Counted from the stretch's first letter, positions 1 through 6,528 are shown. The stretch is 11,940 nt of DNA from an uncultured Eubacterium sp. (GCA_948468465.1 CAOKJJ010000156.1:1-11940), one strand, 5' to 3'. The notes: generated by a model not told the origin, from the letters alone. Translations and numbers: made by a program.

Positions 1-15
1 TTTTTGCCGTCTCAG

Positions 16-294
16 TTAAGCAATATGGTTATGATGTATTTGCGGAATCCGGAGTACATTGCTTAATTGTTCAATTTTCATCTGTAAGATCTCATATACA
101 AGCCTGTGCTGACGGTTGATTCTGCGGGAGTATAGGCCGTATAAATCGCCTGTTAGTTTTTCGTAATCTGGCGGAATTTGATATGGGTTATTACAGATGA
201 TGTTGATTAATTCCTTTGCTTTTTCGTCTAAATGGGCAGCTTTTAGCTTGGGGATATCCTTGAAGGCAGTTTTGGTGTAAGTGATTGCGTACAT
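16..294 (-). CDS. YoeB/Txe-family toxin (mRNA interferase) with atypical C-terminus
   Basis: A 92-residue protein of the RelE/YoeB fold. The block around residues 45-67 (YEKLTGDLYGLYSRRI then HRLVYE) is the family signature. In YoeB enzymes a Glu, an Arg and a C-terminal His-Tyr act in ribosome-dependent mRNA cleavage; here E45 and R64 fit the first two. The family normally ends soon after VLRMWTHYE or similar. This protein reads VLRIPQIHHNHIA instead, with two or three extra residues before VLR and no clear His-Tyr end, so activity is uncertain. Its ATG overlaps the stop of the antitoxin remnant by one base (TAATG), the normal arrangement for yefM-yoeB, so translation would be coupled. There is no independent promoter visible. 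It may be a decaying toxin gene. Confidence 0.82.
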   Translation of the reverse strand: MYAITYTKTAFKDIPKLKAAHLDEKAKELINIICNNPYQIPPDYEKLTGDLYGLYSRRINRQHRLVYEILQMKIEQLSNVLRIPQIHHNHIA

Positions 295-476
295 TACCAG
301 TCAACCTCGCTTTCCGGGACACATTCGGAAAGAGGGGTTTTTTTACCGTTTATCAGTTTTTCTGCTAATTCGGGTGTAGGCAATTGCTGCCAATTGACAG
401 CAGATTGCGGACAGATGGCAGCAGTGCTAAATATTCTTGGATGCCTCTGCAACTGGCAGGCAATCCTGGCTTTCTT
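294..476 (-). pseudogene. YefM-like antitoxin remnant, N-terminus missing
   Basis: This open frame of 60 codons runs from an in-frame stop at 477-479 to the stop at 294-296 and contains no ATG. Its last 29 residues (297-383) match the C-terminal, toxin-neutralising end of YefM/Phd antitoxins: LPTPELAEKLINGKK followed by TPLSECVPESEVDW. The roughly 50-residue N-terminal part that dimerises and binds the operator DNA in this family is not present; the upstream residues (about RHPRIFSTAAICPQSAVNWQQ) do not resemble it. Only non-standard starts such as TTG (429-431 region) could initiate it, and no good ribosome binding site precedes them. I infer a 5'-truncated gene. A short functional variant that keeps only the toxin-binding tail is the alternative. 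Confidence 0.6.
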
Positions 477-484
477 TTAAAAAA

Positions 485-1432
485 TCATTCGCCTGTTTCA
501 TTTGTTCCACCAAAAAATTGTTTTACGATTCCTGCTATTTGTTCTTCATTATTATAATGGATATAGTGTCCGCCTTCAAGAACCATTGTTTTTCCTTTTA
601 TGACGGCATCGCTAAGTTTTTGATGCTCAGGAAGCCAGTAATCATCCAATTCGGTACTTTGATCGGATAGAAGAAACAATACGGGAATGTCTTTTGGAAA
701 ATACATATCCTGAATAGCGCCCAGGTTTTCTTTGAAACGCCTGCCTTCATCCTGCATGCTGGCATTGGCAATGATGTGCTGCATAATGGCCCTTTGCTGT
801 TCGTTTTCTTCTTCGTTTAAGCTCTCCAGATCAAAAGCTTCCGGGACAAATGTACTGGCAAAACGATAGATCCCGCTGTATTTTAACGCAGGGTAGAGCC
901 ATCCTGGAATGTCAGATTCCTGAATCTGGAAGGCGACGGAAGTGTCCAGGCCAAGATATCCGGCTACTTCGTCCGGGTATGTATTCGCATAATGAAGCCC
1001 ATAAATCCCGGCAATGGAATGGCCTGCCAGGATATATCTGTCAATGCCTAAGGATTCTAAGCATTGGTGCAGTTCTTTATTCATATTCGCCACGGTTCTT
1101 GGCGCCTTAGTTTCACCGCTCAGGCCATAGCCGAAAGGTTCTGCAATAACGACACGATAGTCAGGCAGCAGGCTTTCAGCCAGTGATTTAAAATCCAGGT
1201 ACGGGGAAGGGGTGCCGTAGCCTGGCAGTAAAACAATCGTTTCTTTTTTGTCTCCCATAACTACAACATTCATTTTCCCATTGTCAGTCTCTATTTTTTT
1301 ACCATATGCAGGCAGTCTTTTCGTGTCAGAAAAGCTCATAATGAACTGGTAAACGGACGTGCATCCTAAAAAAAGCACTGGCACAAGCAGGATGCAGAGA
1401 AAGATTTTAAACATTTTTTTCAGTATTTTCAT
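485..1432 (-). CDS. Alpha/beta hydrolase with N-terminal membrane anchor or lipoprotein signal
   Basis: A complete 315-residue serine hydrolase. Residues 1-24 are two lysine-rich turns followed by a hydrophobic stretch ending FLGC, which could be a lipobox (C24) or a plain transmembrane anchor; the -3 residue is Phe, which is unusual for lipoproteins. The hydrolase fold follows: oxyanion loop LLPGYGTPSP (68-77), nucleophile elbow AGHSIAG (S139), likely acid D257 in LFLLSDQS, and catalytic His H289 in LEGGHYIHY. A cap of about 90 residues lies between residues 165 and 250. The substrate cannot be told from sequence; the family includes esterases, haloperoxidase-like and C-C bond hydrolases. 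GAGGAG sits 7 bases before the ATG and a promoter lies upstream (1468-1495). It is read towards the toxin-antitoxin remnant, with only a few bases between. Confidence 0.88.
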   Translation of the reverse strand: MKILKKMFKIFLCILLVPVLFLGCTSVYQFIMSFSDTKRLPAYGKKIETDNGKMNVVVMGDKKETIVLLPGYGTPSPYLDFKSLAESLLPDYRVVIAEPFGYGLSGETKAPRTVANMNKELHQCLESLGIDRYILAGHSIAGIYGLHYANTYPDEVAGYLGLDTSVAFQIQESDIPGWLYPALKYSGIYRFASTFVPEAFDLESLNEEENEQQRAIMQHIIANASMQDEGRRFKENLGAIQDMYFPKDIPVLFLLSDQSTELDDYWLPEHQKLSDAVIKGKTMVLEGGHYIHYNNEEQIAGIVKQFFGGTNETGE

Positions 1433-1467
1433 ATGAATTCTCCTCGTATGGAATCTTTGTTTTTCAT

Positions 1468-1495
1468 ACTATATCATATCTGGAAAAAATTACAA
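1468..1495 (-). promoter_or_regulatory. Sigma-A-like promoter of the alpha/beta hydrolase gene
   Basis: On the minus strand, TTGTAA (1490-1495) and TATAGT (1468-1473) are separated by 16 bases, within the range for the housekeeping sigma factor. The start would fall about 30 bases before the hydrolase ATG. The match is good at the -10 and moderate at the -35. Confidence 0.5.
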
Positions 1496-1558
1496 GATAT
1501 CAAAGGGCATCTGAGACAAAAACGGGCTGCTTGTGTTTTTTTCATATTGCTGTAAGCA

Positions 1559-1575
1559 GCAGTTCTGAAAGGTAG
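1559..1575 (+). repeat. Candidate left terminal inverted repeat of the IS
   Basis: GCAGTTCTGAAAGGTAG here reads as GCAGCTCTGAAAGCTAC on the opposite strand at 3237-3253, differing at three positions. It sits 93 bases before the transposase start. The first four bases also belong to the right arm of a small hairpin (GCTGCTT at 1526-1532 with AAGCAGC at 1554-1560), which could blur the true boundary. Confidence 0.45.
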
Positions 1576-1590
1576 AATTTTTCGCAGTAA

Positions 1591-1615
1591 AAACAGGCTT
1601 TATTCCTGCTTTTTT
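1591..1615 (+). terminator. Weak hairpin plus T-run ahead of the transposase
   Basis: AAACAGG (1591-1597) and CCTGCTT (1605-1611) can form a short stem with a one-base bulge, followed by a run of T. It lies between the candidate IS end and the transposase ribosome binding site. Such structures often stop transcription entering an IS from outside. The stem is short, so the call is tentative. Confidence 0.3.
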
Positions 1616-1667
1616 ATCTCATTTATGGTAAAATCAGAAAAAAGTTTTTCACAAAGGAGATTTTACA

Positions 1668-3035
1668 ATGACAAGAGCCGAAAGAAGAAATGAGAAGAAA
1701 AAGTATGGAAAAGATTTTGCATCTTTCTGCCAGATTCTGAACCGGTATTTTCCGGATTTTTCAGGCTGGCTTGCCAGCCTGAAAGATCCCAGAAAATTCT
1801 GGACATATGAAATAGAAGTCATGCTGATGACAGTAATCATGAAAAATGTGTTCTGCATCAGCAGCATGCAGAAAATGACGGATGAATTTATAAAGGATGA
1901 ATGCGTAAAAAACCTTTGCATCATGCTGGGTGTCCCGGAGCATGAGTTTCTTCCGCATTATGTTACTATAAATGAATTTCTTTCAAAAATGGATACGGGG
2001 GAGCTTGAAAAACTCTGCGGGCAGATGATACATGCACTCCTGCGCAGAAGGAAGTTCGAAGATGCACGGTTTCTGGGAGAATACTGGATGGTCATTTTTG
2101 ATGCCACGGGCCTGTTCCATTTTAGGGAAAGGCACTGCCCGCACTGCCTGAAAAAAGTCCTGAATAAAGGGATGGAAAATGAACAGGCAGTATATTACCA
2201 TCACGTCCTGGAAACAAAGATTGTACTTGGGGATGGGTTTGTTGTCAGCATCGGTACGGAATTTATTGAAAACGAAAGTGAAGATGTTACAAAAAACGAT
2301 TGTGAAACAAAAGCGTTCAGACGGCTGGCCGCAAAACTGAAAAAAGAATACTCGCACCTTAAACTATGCGTGCTGGCGGACAGTCTGTACGCATCAGAAC
2401 CTGTATTTAAATGCATAAAGGATAACGGCTGGCATTTCCTGATCCGTTACAAGGACGGGAGCATCCCGTCAGTTGCGGAAGAATACCGCAGCATACGTGA
2501 TTATGGCGGGTCAGAAAGCCTGGACGGGACAATAGCCAGGGAATACCCCCGGAAAGGGAAGGTAAACAAAAAACTCCATATGGAATGGGTGCCGGAAATT
2601 GATTACAGGGATTACAGCCTGACGCTGCTGGCGCTGGAAATTGAAGAAACACAGGAAAAAACCGGAAAGGTAAAAAAACTCACATTCCAGTGGCTGACAG
2701 ACCTTGCGGTAAACCTGAAAAATGCCAGCGAATTTGCAAATGCCGGACGCGGACGCTGGTGCATTGAAAACCAGGGGTTCAATATACAGAAAAATATCCG
2801 CTATGACATCCAGCATGCAGACAGCCTTAATTATAACGCAATGAAATGCCACTATCTGCTCACGCAGATCGCAGATATGCTGCTGCAGCTTTATGAGAAA
2901 GGACGGCCTGGGATACGGGCAGCAAAAAAAACAATAAAAAATATATCCTCCGGCCTGCTGGAAAGTTTTGGCCAACTGCTGACAGGGGAAGATATATCTT
3001 TTATAACGGCTTATGGATATGTAAAAGCCGCCTGA
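1668..3035 (+). CDS. IS transposase, DDE (RNase H-like) superfamily
   Basis: A full-length 455-residue transposase. The three acidic catalytic residues expected of an RNase H-like integrase core can be placed: D145 in VIFDATGLF, D238 in VLADSLYAS and E367 in WCIENQGFN. The large beta-strand-rich segment between the second Asp and the Glu (about 240-365) is typical of the IS4-like superfamily. A small CxxC pair (C157, C160) follows the first Asp. The N-terminal 100 residues are basic and would bind the IS ends. The start is supported by AAGGAG at 1654-1659, 8 bases before the ATG. I cannot assign the exact IS family. There is no frameshift or early stop, so the element may still be active. Confidence 0.88.
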   Translation: MTRAERRNEKKKYGKDFASFCQILNRYFPDFSGWLASLKDPRKFWTYEIEVMLMTVIMKNVFCISSMQKMTDEFIKDECVKNLCIMLGVPEHEFLPHYVTINEFLSKMDTGELEKLCGQMIHALLRRRKFEDARFLGEYWMVIFDATGLFHFRERHCPHCLKKVLNKGMENEQAVYYHHVLETKIVLGDGFVVSIGTEFIENESEDVTKNDCETKAFRRLAAKLKKEYSHLKLCVLADSLYASEPVFKCIKDNGWHFLIRYKDGSIPSVAEEYRSIRDYGGSESLDGTIAREYPRKGKVNKKLHMEWVPEIDYRDYSLTLLALEIEETQEKTGKVKKLTFQWLTDLAVNLKNASEFANAGRGRWCIENQGFNIQKNIRYDIQHADSLNYNAMKCHYLLTQIADMLLQLYEKGRPGIRAAKKTIKNISSGLLESFGQLLTGEDISFITAYGYVKAA

Positions 3036-3045
3036 CAGAAGCTAT

Positions 3046-3126
3046 TATAGCAAAAGGAAGTGGTTTATGGCAAGACGTAAATTTTAGTTTTCCACAAAAG
3101 ATAAAAACCTGCTTCCTCTTGCTATA
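3046..3126. repeat. Long inverted repeat just after the transposase stop
   Basis: TATAGCAAAAGGAAG (3046-3060) and CTTCCTCTTGCTATA (3112-3126) are complementary at 14 of 15 positions, with a 51-base loop. The left arm starts 11 bases after the transposase stop. It could be a transcription stop for the transposase, or part of the right end recognised by the transposase. Confidence 0.65.
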
Positions 3127-3170
3127 GAATTGTGGAAAACGGTTTGAAAATTATAAGAGATTGTGGAAAA
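3088..3170. repeat. Three copies of TTTTCCACAA at the IS right end
   Basis: TTTTCCACA occurs at 3088-3096 on the plus strand and at 3131-3139 and 3162-3170 on the minus strand; all three keep a following A. A close variant, TTTTTCACA, lies at 1645-1653 near the left end. Each 9-mer fits the bacterial DnaA-box consensus TTWTNCACA. They may be transposase subterminal sites or DnaA sites; sequence alone cannot separate these. Confidence 0.5.
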
Positions 3171-3173
3171 AAA

Positions 3174-3221
3174 TTCAGATTAAAAAAAGTTCAAATAAAA
3201 GAACTATTTTTTTAACCTGAA
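3174..3221. terminator. A/T-rich hairpin, possibly bidirectional terminator
   Basis: TTCAGATTAAAAAAAGTTC (3174-3192) pairs with the segment 3201-3221 across an 8-base loop, apart from one mismatch and two bulged bases. The stem contains long A and T runs, so it would give a U-tract on either strand. It lies just inside the candidate right IS end and may stop transcription in or out of the element. Confidence 0.5.
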
Positions 3222-3236
3222 TAAAAAATAAAGAAA

Positions 3237-3253
3237 GTAGCTTTCAGAGCTGC
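3237..3253 (-). repeat. Candidate right terminal inverted repeat of the IS
   Basis: This is the partner of 1559-1575. Its inner 10 bases, TAGCTTTCAG (3238-3247), recur at 3281-3290 inside the promoter of the next gene, so the true right end might lie up to about 45 bases further out; the pairing with the left repeat is better at 3237-3253. Confidence 0.45.
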
Positions 3254-3269
3254 AAACAGTTCCTAAGCA

Positions 3270-3298
3270 TTGACAAGGCATAGCTTTCAGGGTATAGT
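3270..3298 (+). promoter_or_regulatory. Near-consensus sigma-A promoter of the exonuclease/LRR/ATP-grasp genes
   Basis: TTGACA (3270-3275), a 17-base spacer and TATAGT (3293-3298) form an almost perfect housekeeping promoter. It lies just outside the candidate IS end, so the downstream genes probably keep their own promoter. The start would fall about 42 bases before the exonuclease ATG. Confidence 0.75.
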
Positions 3299-3346
3299 AA
3301 AGATCAGGAAAACATTTAAAATTTAACAAATGAAAGAGTCTAGCAG

Positions 3347-4012
3347 ATGAAAGAATTTAACACAGGAAAACGCATTGTAAAATATGTGCCGGATTATGTC
3401 GTTTTTGACCTGGAAACGACGGGAACCAATTATAAAAATGACAGCATTATAGAGATTTCAGCAGTAAAAGCAAAAAATGGGACAGTTACCGATACATTTT
3501 CCACGCTGGTCAATCCGCAGTGTCCGATTCCTTATTATGCGACACGGGTGAATGGGATTACGGATGAAATAGTAGAGGACGCTCCGCTTCTTTCAGACGT
3601 ATTGCCGCAGTTTTTGGAATTTATATCAGACAGCGTGCTGATCGGGCATAATATCCATGCGTTTGACCTGCGCTTTATTTATAAGGCTGCACGGGAGCTT
3701 TTGCAGACAGAGGTTGCCAATGATTATCTGGATACGCTGTATATGGCCAGGCAGTGTCTGCCACAGCTGCCGCATCATAAGCTTACGGATCTGGCGCAGT
3801 ATTTTCAGATTGACACAGAAGGAGCGCATCGGGCGCTGCATGACTGCATGATGAACCAGCAGTGTTATGAACAGATGGCCCGGCTGCAAAAGGAACTGCC
3901 TATGAACCTGTGTCCGGCATGCGGCGGAGAACTTCTAAGGCGCAGCGGAAAATATGGGGAGTTTTTTGGATGCAGTAATTTCCCGACATGCAGGTATACG
4001 AAAAACATATGA
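3347..4012 (+). CDS. DnaQ-like 3'-5' exonuclease with C-terminal zinc ribbon
   Basis: The 221-residue protein has two parts. Residues 15-180 form a DEDDh exonuclease: ExoI FDLETTGT (D21, E23), ExoII IGHNIHAFDLRF (D107), and ExoIII HRALHDC (H161, D166). These residues bind two metal ions and remove nucleotides from DNA or RNA 3' ends. Residues 189-215 form a four-cysteine zinc ribbon (CPAC at 189-192, then C209 and C215) of the type found at the C-terminus of topoisomerase I, which would bind single-stranded nucleic acid. It is too short to be a full polymerase III alpha or DinG and is probably a stand-alone repair or RNA-processing nuclease. The ribosome binding site is weak (GAAAG about 13 bases upstream), but the frame and motifs leave no better start. 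It is the first gene after the promoter at 3270. Confidence 0.88.
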   Translation: MKEFNTGKRIVKYVPDYVVFDLETTGTNYKNDSIIEISAVKAKNGTVTDTFSTLVNPQCPIPYYATRVNGITDEIVEDAPLLSDVLPQFLEFISDSVLIGHNIHAFDLRFIYKAARELLQTEVANDYLDTLYMARQCLPQLPHHKLTDLAQYFQIDTEGAHRALHDCMMNQQCYEQMARLQKELPMNLCPACGGELLRRSGKYGEFFGCSNFPTCRYTKNI

Positions 4013-4075
4013 TATGTAATGGCTGCATTTGGCTGGCAGTGCATTTGCAGAGGGATGATTTAGGAGGATGGAACA

Positions 4076-4942
4076 TTGGATTCAGAAAAAACAAAAAGAT
4101 ATGCATATAGTTATGATGATTATGAAGATGGCAAAAAGGGTGCGCATACGATGACAGCAGATATTTTAGCGGATCCGGATTTTCCTGCACTAGAAGAATT
4201 GGTCATTGGCGACTGGGGAGAAGCATGGGAAGAAAGCTGTCAGCCAATCATAGATGGGATCGTGGAGCATGCGGATCAGTTTTCACACATCCGCAGGCTG
4301 TTTATCGCGGATATGGACTATGAGGAGTGTGAGGTATCCTGGATTATTCAGGGAAATTACAGTAAATTATGGGCAGCGCTGCCAAATCTTAAAAGTCTTA
4401 CGATGAAAGGAAGCACAGATTTGGAGCTGGGTGAGATCTGTCACGAAGGACTGGAAGAGCTGACGATCATATGCGGCGGTCTTGGAACGGAGGTCATAAC
4501 TGCGATACAGAATGCAAAGCTCCCGAATCTGAAAAAACTGCTTCTTTATATTGGATCAGAAGACTATGGCTTTGAAGGGAATGCGGATACAGTAAAAAAA
4601 CTGCTGGAGCAGGCGGATTTTCCGAAGCTTACGTATCTTGGGATTACAGACAGTGAGATTCAGGACGAATTGACAAAGGTTGTGCTGGAAAGCAAATTTA
4701 TGGGACAGCTGGAGACTTTGGATTTATCGCTGGGCACGCTGACCGATCAGGGCGGACAGCTCTTGCTGGAGGAGATTCCAAAATGGCCGAATCTGAAAAA
4801 TCTGGATGTGCATTATAATTACCTGTCAGATGAAATGGCGGAAAAACTGAACAAGCTTTCGTTAACTGTAGATACATCGGAGCAGAATGAACCGGATGAA
4901 TATCGCGGCACTGTTTATATGAATGCGATGCTGACAGAATAA
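4076..4942 (+). CDS. Leucine-rich-repeat protein, STM4015-like
   Basis: A 288-residue acidic protein that starts at TTG. AGGAGG (4062-4067) lies 8 bases before this TTG; the ATG at 4068-4070 is out of frame and too close. From about residue 35 to 250 the sequence cycles through LRR-like units (FPALEELVIGDW, LPNLKSLTMKGS, LPNLKKLLLYIG, FPKLTYLGITDS, LETLDLSLGT, WPNLKNLDVHYN), giving a curved binding surface. No signal peptide or membrane segment is seen, so it is cytoplasmic. LRR proteins of this kind with an ATP-grasp neighbour match my memory of the STM4015 family, named after a Salmonella gene cluster; its biochemical role is unknown. The gene follows the exonuclease by 63 bases and precedes the ATP-grasp gene by 75, so co-transcription is likely. 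Confidence 0.75.
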   Translation: MDSEKTKRYAYSYDDYEDGKKGAHTMTADILADPDFPALEELVIGDWGEAWEESCQPIIDGIVEHADQFSHIRRLFIADMDYEECEVSWIIQGNYSKLWAALPNLKSLTMKGSTDLELGEICHEGLEELTIICGGLGTEVITAIQNAKLPNLKKLLLYIGSEDYGFEGNADTVKKLLEQADFPKLTYLGITDSEIQDELTKVVLESKFMGQLETLDLSLGTLTDQGGQLLLEEIPKWPNLKNLDVHYNYLSDEMAEKLNKLSLTVDTSEQNEPDEYRGTVYMNAMLTE

Positions 4943-5017
4943 GGATCGTAATTTTGCCGCTTTGCGCAGAAAATCGTTTTTAAGCATCTAAAGCGTGTTT
5001 AAAAATAGGAAGGAAGT

Positions 5018-6055
5018 ATGATTTTGAGGCAGATCGCGCTATTGGGAAATCCTCATACAAAAAGGACAGATTATTTCAAACAGGCAGCGTCGCAGGCGGG
5101 GCTGCCTGTTCTTTTCGTGGACTGGAAAGAGTTTGAGACGTGGCAGGATAAGCTGACGCAGGGGGAATGGCTGGTAAAGGTTGATCCTCCGCTTTGGGAC
5201 AGCTGTCAGCTGTCTGAGCTGTCGCGGCTGACAAAAGAGTATGATTTAAGGCTGAATCGTTTGTCTGAGGCTTCAAAAAAGTATCATCTGGAGTTTTTAA
5301 ACGATCCGCAGATGATCGGCCGGCTGCTGGATAAGCGGGTATGTAAGCAAAAGCTAAAACAGGCAGGTTTGGCGGTAACAGAATCGCTGGATAACGAACG
5401 AGCCAGCATTCGCACGCCGGAGCAGCTGCTTTGTGCAATGCGGGCAGCCGGCATCTGCCAGGTTTTTATTAAGCCTGTGAACGGCTCTGGAGCGGCTGGA
5501 GTGTCGGCCCTGCGTTTCCAGCCGCATACGGGACAGATGGTGCTTTATACGTGTGCCTTTCTGCATCCGGAGCATGGGCTTATCAATACGAAGCGCCTGC
5601 GGCGTTTTACGGATCAAAAGACCGTTTTCACTTATCTGGAACAGCTGTTAAAACTTGACTGCGTCGTGGAACGCTGGTATGCAAAGGCGGAATATGAGGG
5701 ATTTTCTTATGATCTGCGGGCGGTTGTATTAGATGGGAAGATGCAGTTTTTATTAGGCAGGCTTTCAAAAGGACCGATTACAAATTTGCATTTAAATAAT
5801 CATCCGATGGAAGCGGATAAACTTGCGATTACGGAAACAGCTTTGAAGGAGATCGCTTTGCTGTGCAAAAAGGCGGTAATGTGTTTTCCGGGGATTCGGA
5901 TTGCGGGCATAGATATTCTTTTGGAAAAAGGGAGTATGCGGCCAAGGATTATTGAGATGAATGCACAAGGAGATTTGATTTATCAGGATATTTTTCATGA
6001 AAACAGTATTTATAGGCGTCAGGTGGATATGATGCGGGAATGGATGATGAAATGA
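5018..6055 (+). CDS. ATP-grasp protein, STM4014-like
   Basis: The 345-residue protein has an ATP-grasp core. The N-terminal region opens with a Rossmann-like strand (IALLGNPHTKRTDYF). Then come the ATP-binding lysine and flexible glycine loop, VFIKPVNGSGAAGVSAL (K152, G156-G161); the central YDLRAVVLDG (D232, R234); and the metal-binding end DILLE (D299) with IIEMNAQGD (E313, N315). Such enzymes join a carboxylate to an amine, thiol or hydroxyl through an acyl phosphate; the substrate is not known here. The opening and length resemble the STM4014 family, which is normally found beside STM4015-like LRR proteins as here. AGGAAGGA lies 3 bases before the ATG. Transcription would end at the hairpin at 6174-6215. 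Confidence 0.8.
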   Translation: MILRQIALLGNPHTKRTDYFKQAASQAGLPVLFVDWKEFETWQDKLTQGEWLVKVDPPLWDSCQLSELSRLTKEYDLRLNRLSEASKKYHLEFLNDPQMIGRLLDKRVCKQKLKQAGLAVTESLDNERASIRTPEQLLCAMRAAGICQVFIKPVNGSGAAGVSALRFQPHTGQMVLYTCAFLHPEHGLINTKRLRRFTDQKTVFTYLEQLLKLDCVVERWYAKAEYEGFSYDLRAVVLDGKMQFLLGRLSKGPITNLHLNNHPMEADKLAITETALKEIALLCKKAVMCFPGIRIAGIDILLEKGSMRPRIIEMNAQGDLIYQDIFHENSIYRRQVDMMREWMMK

Positions 6056-6173
6056 AATAAATTTGTTTACATATTACAAAAGTTTCAGAACTTGAAAGGC
6101 TTAATTATCTGACATTTGCCATTTGACTCCCAAACTTCTGGATACCATAGGACATTGCTGACAGATACCCAGC

Positions 6174-6215
6174 AAAAAGGCAAGTAAGCTGATGAATTGC
6201 TCTACTTGCCTTTTT
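6174..6215. terminator. Strong bidirectional rho-independent terminator
   Basis: AAAAAGGCAAGTA (6174-6186) and TACTTGCCTTTTT (6203-6215) are perfectly complementary over 13 bases, and the inner AGC/GCT can extend the stem. T-runs follow on both strands. It ends the plus-strand ATP-grasp transcript and the minus-strand XRE gene, whose stop codon overlaps it. Confidence 0.9.
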
Positions 6216-6465
6216 ATTTTTCACTATCCGGTAACAATCCAATAAAAAATTCCGAAAAATCCACACCATAAATTTGTTTCAAGGCAAGAAAGTCGCTAAT
6301 CCGTATATTCCGAGTGCCAGTTTCGATTTTGGAATAAGTGCTGCGTGACATATTGCTGCCCATAAGATGTAATTTCGCCACTAATTCTGATTGCGAGTAA
6401 CCAAATCTTTCTCTTAGAATTTTTAAATTTTCTCCTATACTTATATCTTGTAGAAACCATTGCAT
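6214..6465 (-). CDS. XRE-family helix-turn-helix regulator
   Basis: An 83-residue protein that is almost entirely one Cro/cI-type DNA-binding domain. Residues 11-65 hold the five-helix pattern: IGENLKILRERFGYSQSELVAKL, then the recognition segment MSRSTYSKIETGTRNIR and SDFLALKQIYGVDFSEF. There is no separate effector domain. GAGG lies 5 bases before the ATG. A dyad at 6481-6498 lies between the gene and its -10 box, so it may repress itself. Small regulators of this form are common in prophages and integrative elements of Clostridia; the gene sits beside decayed mobile-element fragments, consistent with that origin. Confidence 0.85.
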   Translation of the reverse strand: MQWFLQDISIGENLKILRERFGYSQSELVAKLHLMGSNMSRSTYSKIETGTRNIRISDFLALKQIYGVDFSEFFIGLLPDSEK

Positions 6466-6480
6466 AGTATCCTCGTTTCC

Positions 6481-6498
6481 TGCGACTGATTAGTCACA
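6481..6498. promoter_or_regulatory. Candidate operator of the XRE regulator
   Basis: TGCGACTGATTAGTCACA is an imperfect dyad, identical to its reverse complement at 14 of 18 positions, with perfect GACT/AGTC half-sites. It lies 12 bases after the -10 box on the minus strand, where a bound repressor would block early transcription. Confidence 0.45.
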
Positions 6499-6509
6499 TT
6501 TTTACCTTG

Positions 6510-6515
6510 ATTGTA
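6510..6515 (-). promoter_or_regulatory. -10 box of the XRE regulator promoter
   Basis: TACAAT on the minus strand is a good -10 hexamer. No convincing -35 box is present 16-18 bases upstream, which suggests weak basal expression or a need for an activator. Confidence 0.4.
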
Positions 6516-6528
6516 GCAAAAATTTTAT

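Larger units (their letters stand above)
1559..3253 (+). mobile_element. Insertion sequence, about 1.7 kb, one DDE transposase
   Basis: The element carries a single intact transposase gene and is bounded by candidate 17-bp inverted repeats at 1559-1575 and 3237-3253 (14 of 17 positions match). The flanking bases AAGCA (1554-1558) and AAACA (3254-3258) agree at 4 of 5 positions, so a target duplication is possible but not clean. The roughly 200 bases after the transposase stop are non-coding and rich in inverted and short repeats, as expected of a transposon end. The presence of an IS is certain from the transposase; the exact boundaries are inference. Confidence 0.6.

Noticed and set aside
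2201..2975. Several minus-strand open frames opposite the transposase
   Set aside because: All sit inside the transposase coding region; the products are Cys- and Phe-rich without family motifs.
4024..4051. Stem-loop or repeat with two TGCATTTG copies before the LRR gene
   Set aside because: Short arms and no T-run; could be chance in 63 bases.
5076..5617. Minus-strand open frames of 120 and 87 codons opposite the ATP-grasp gene
   Set aside because: They lie opposite a gene with clear ATP-grasp motifs, have no ribosome binding site, and their composition (many Ala, Pro, Arg) is that of a complementary strand.
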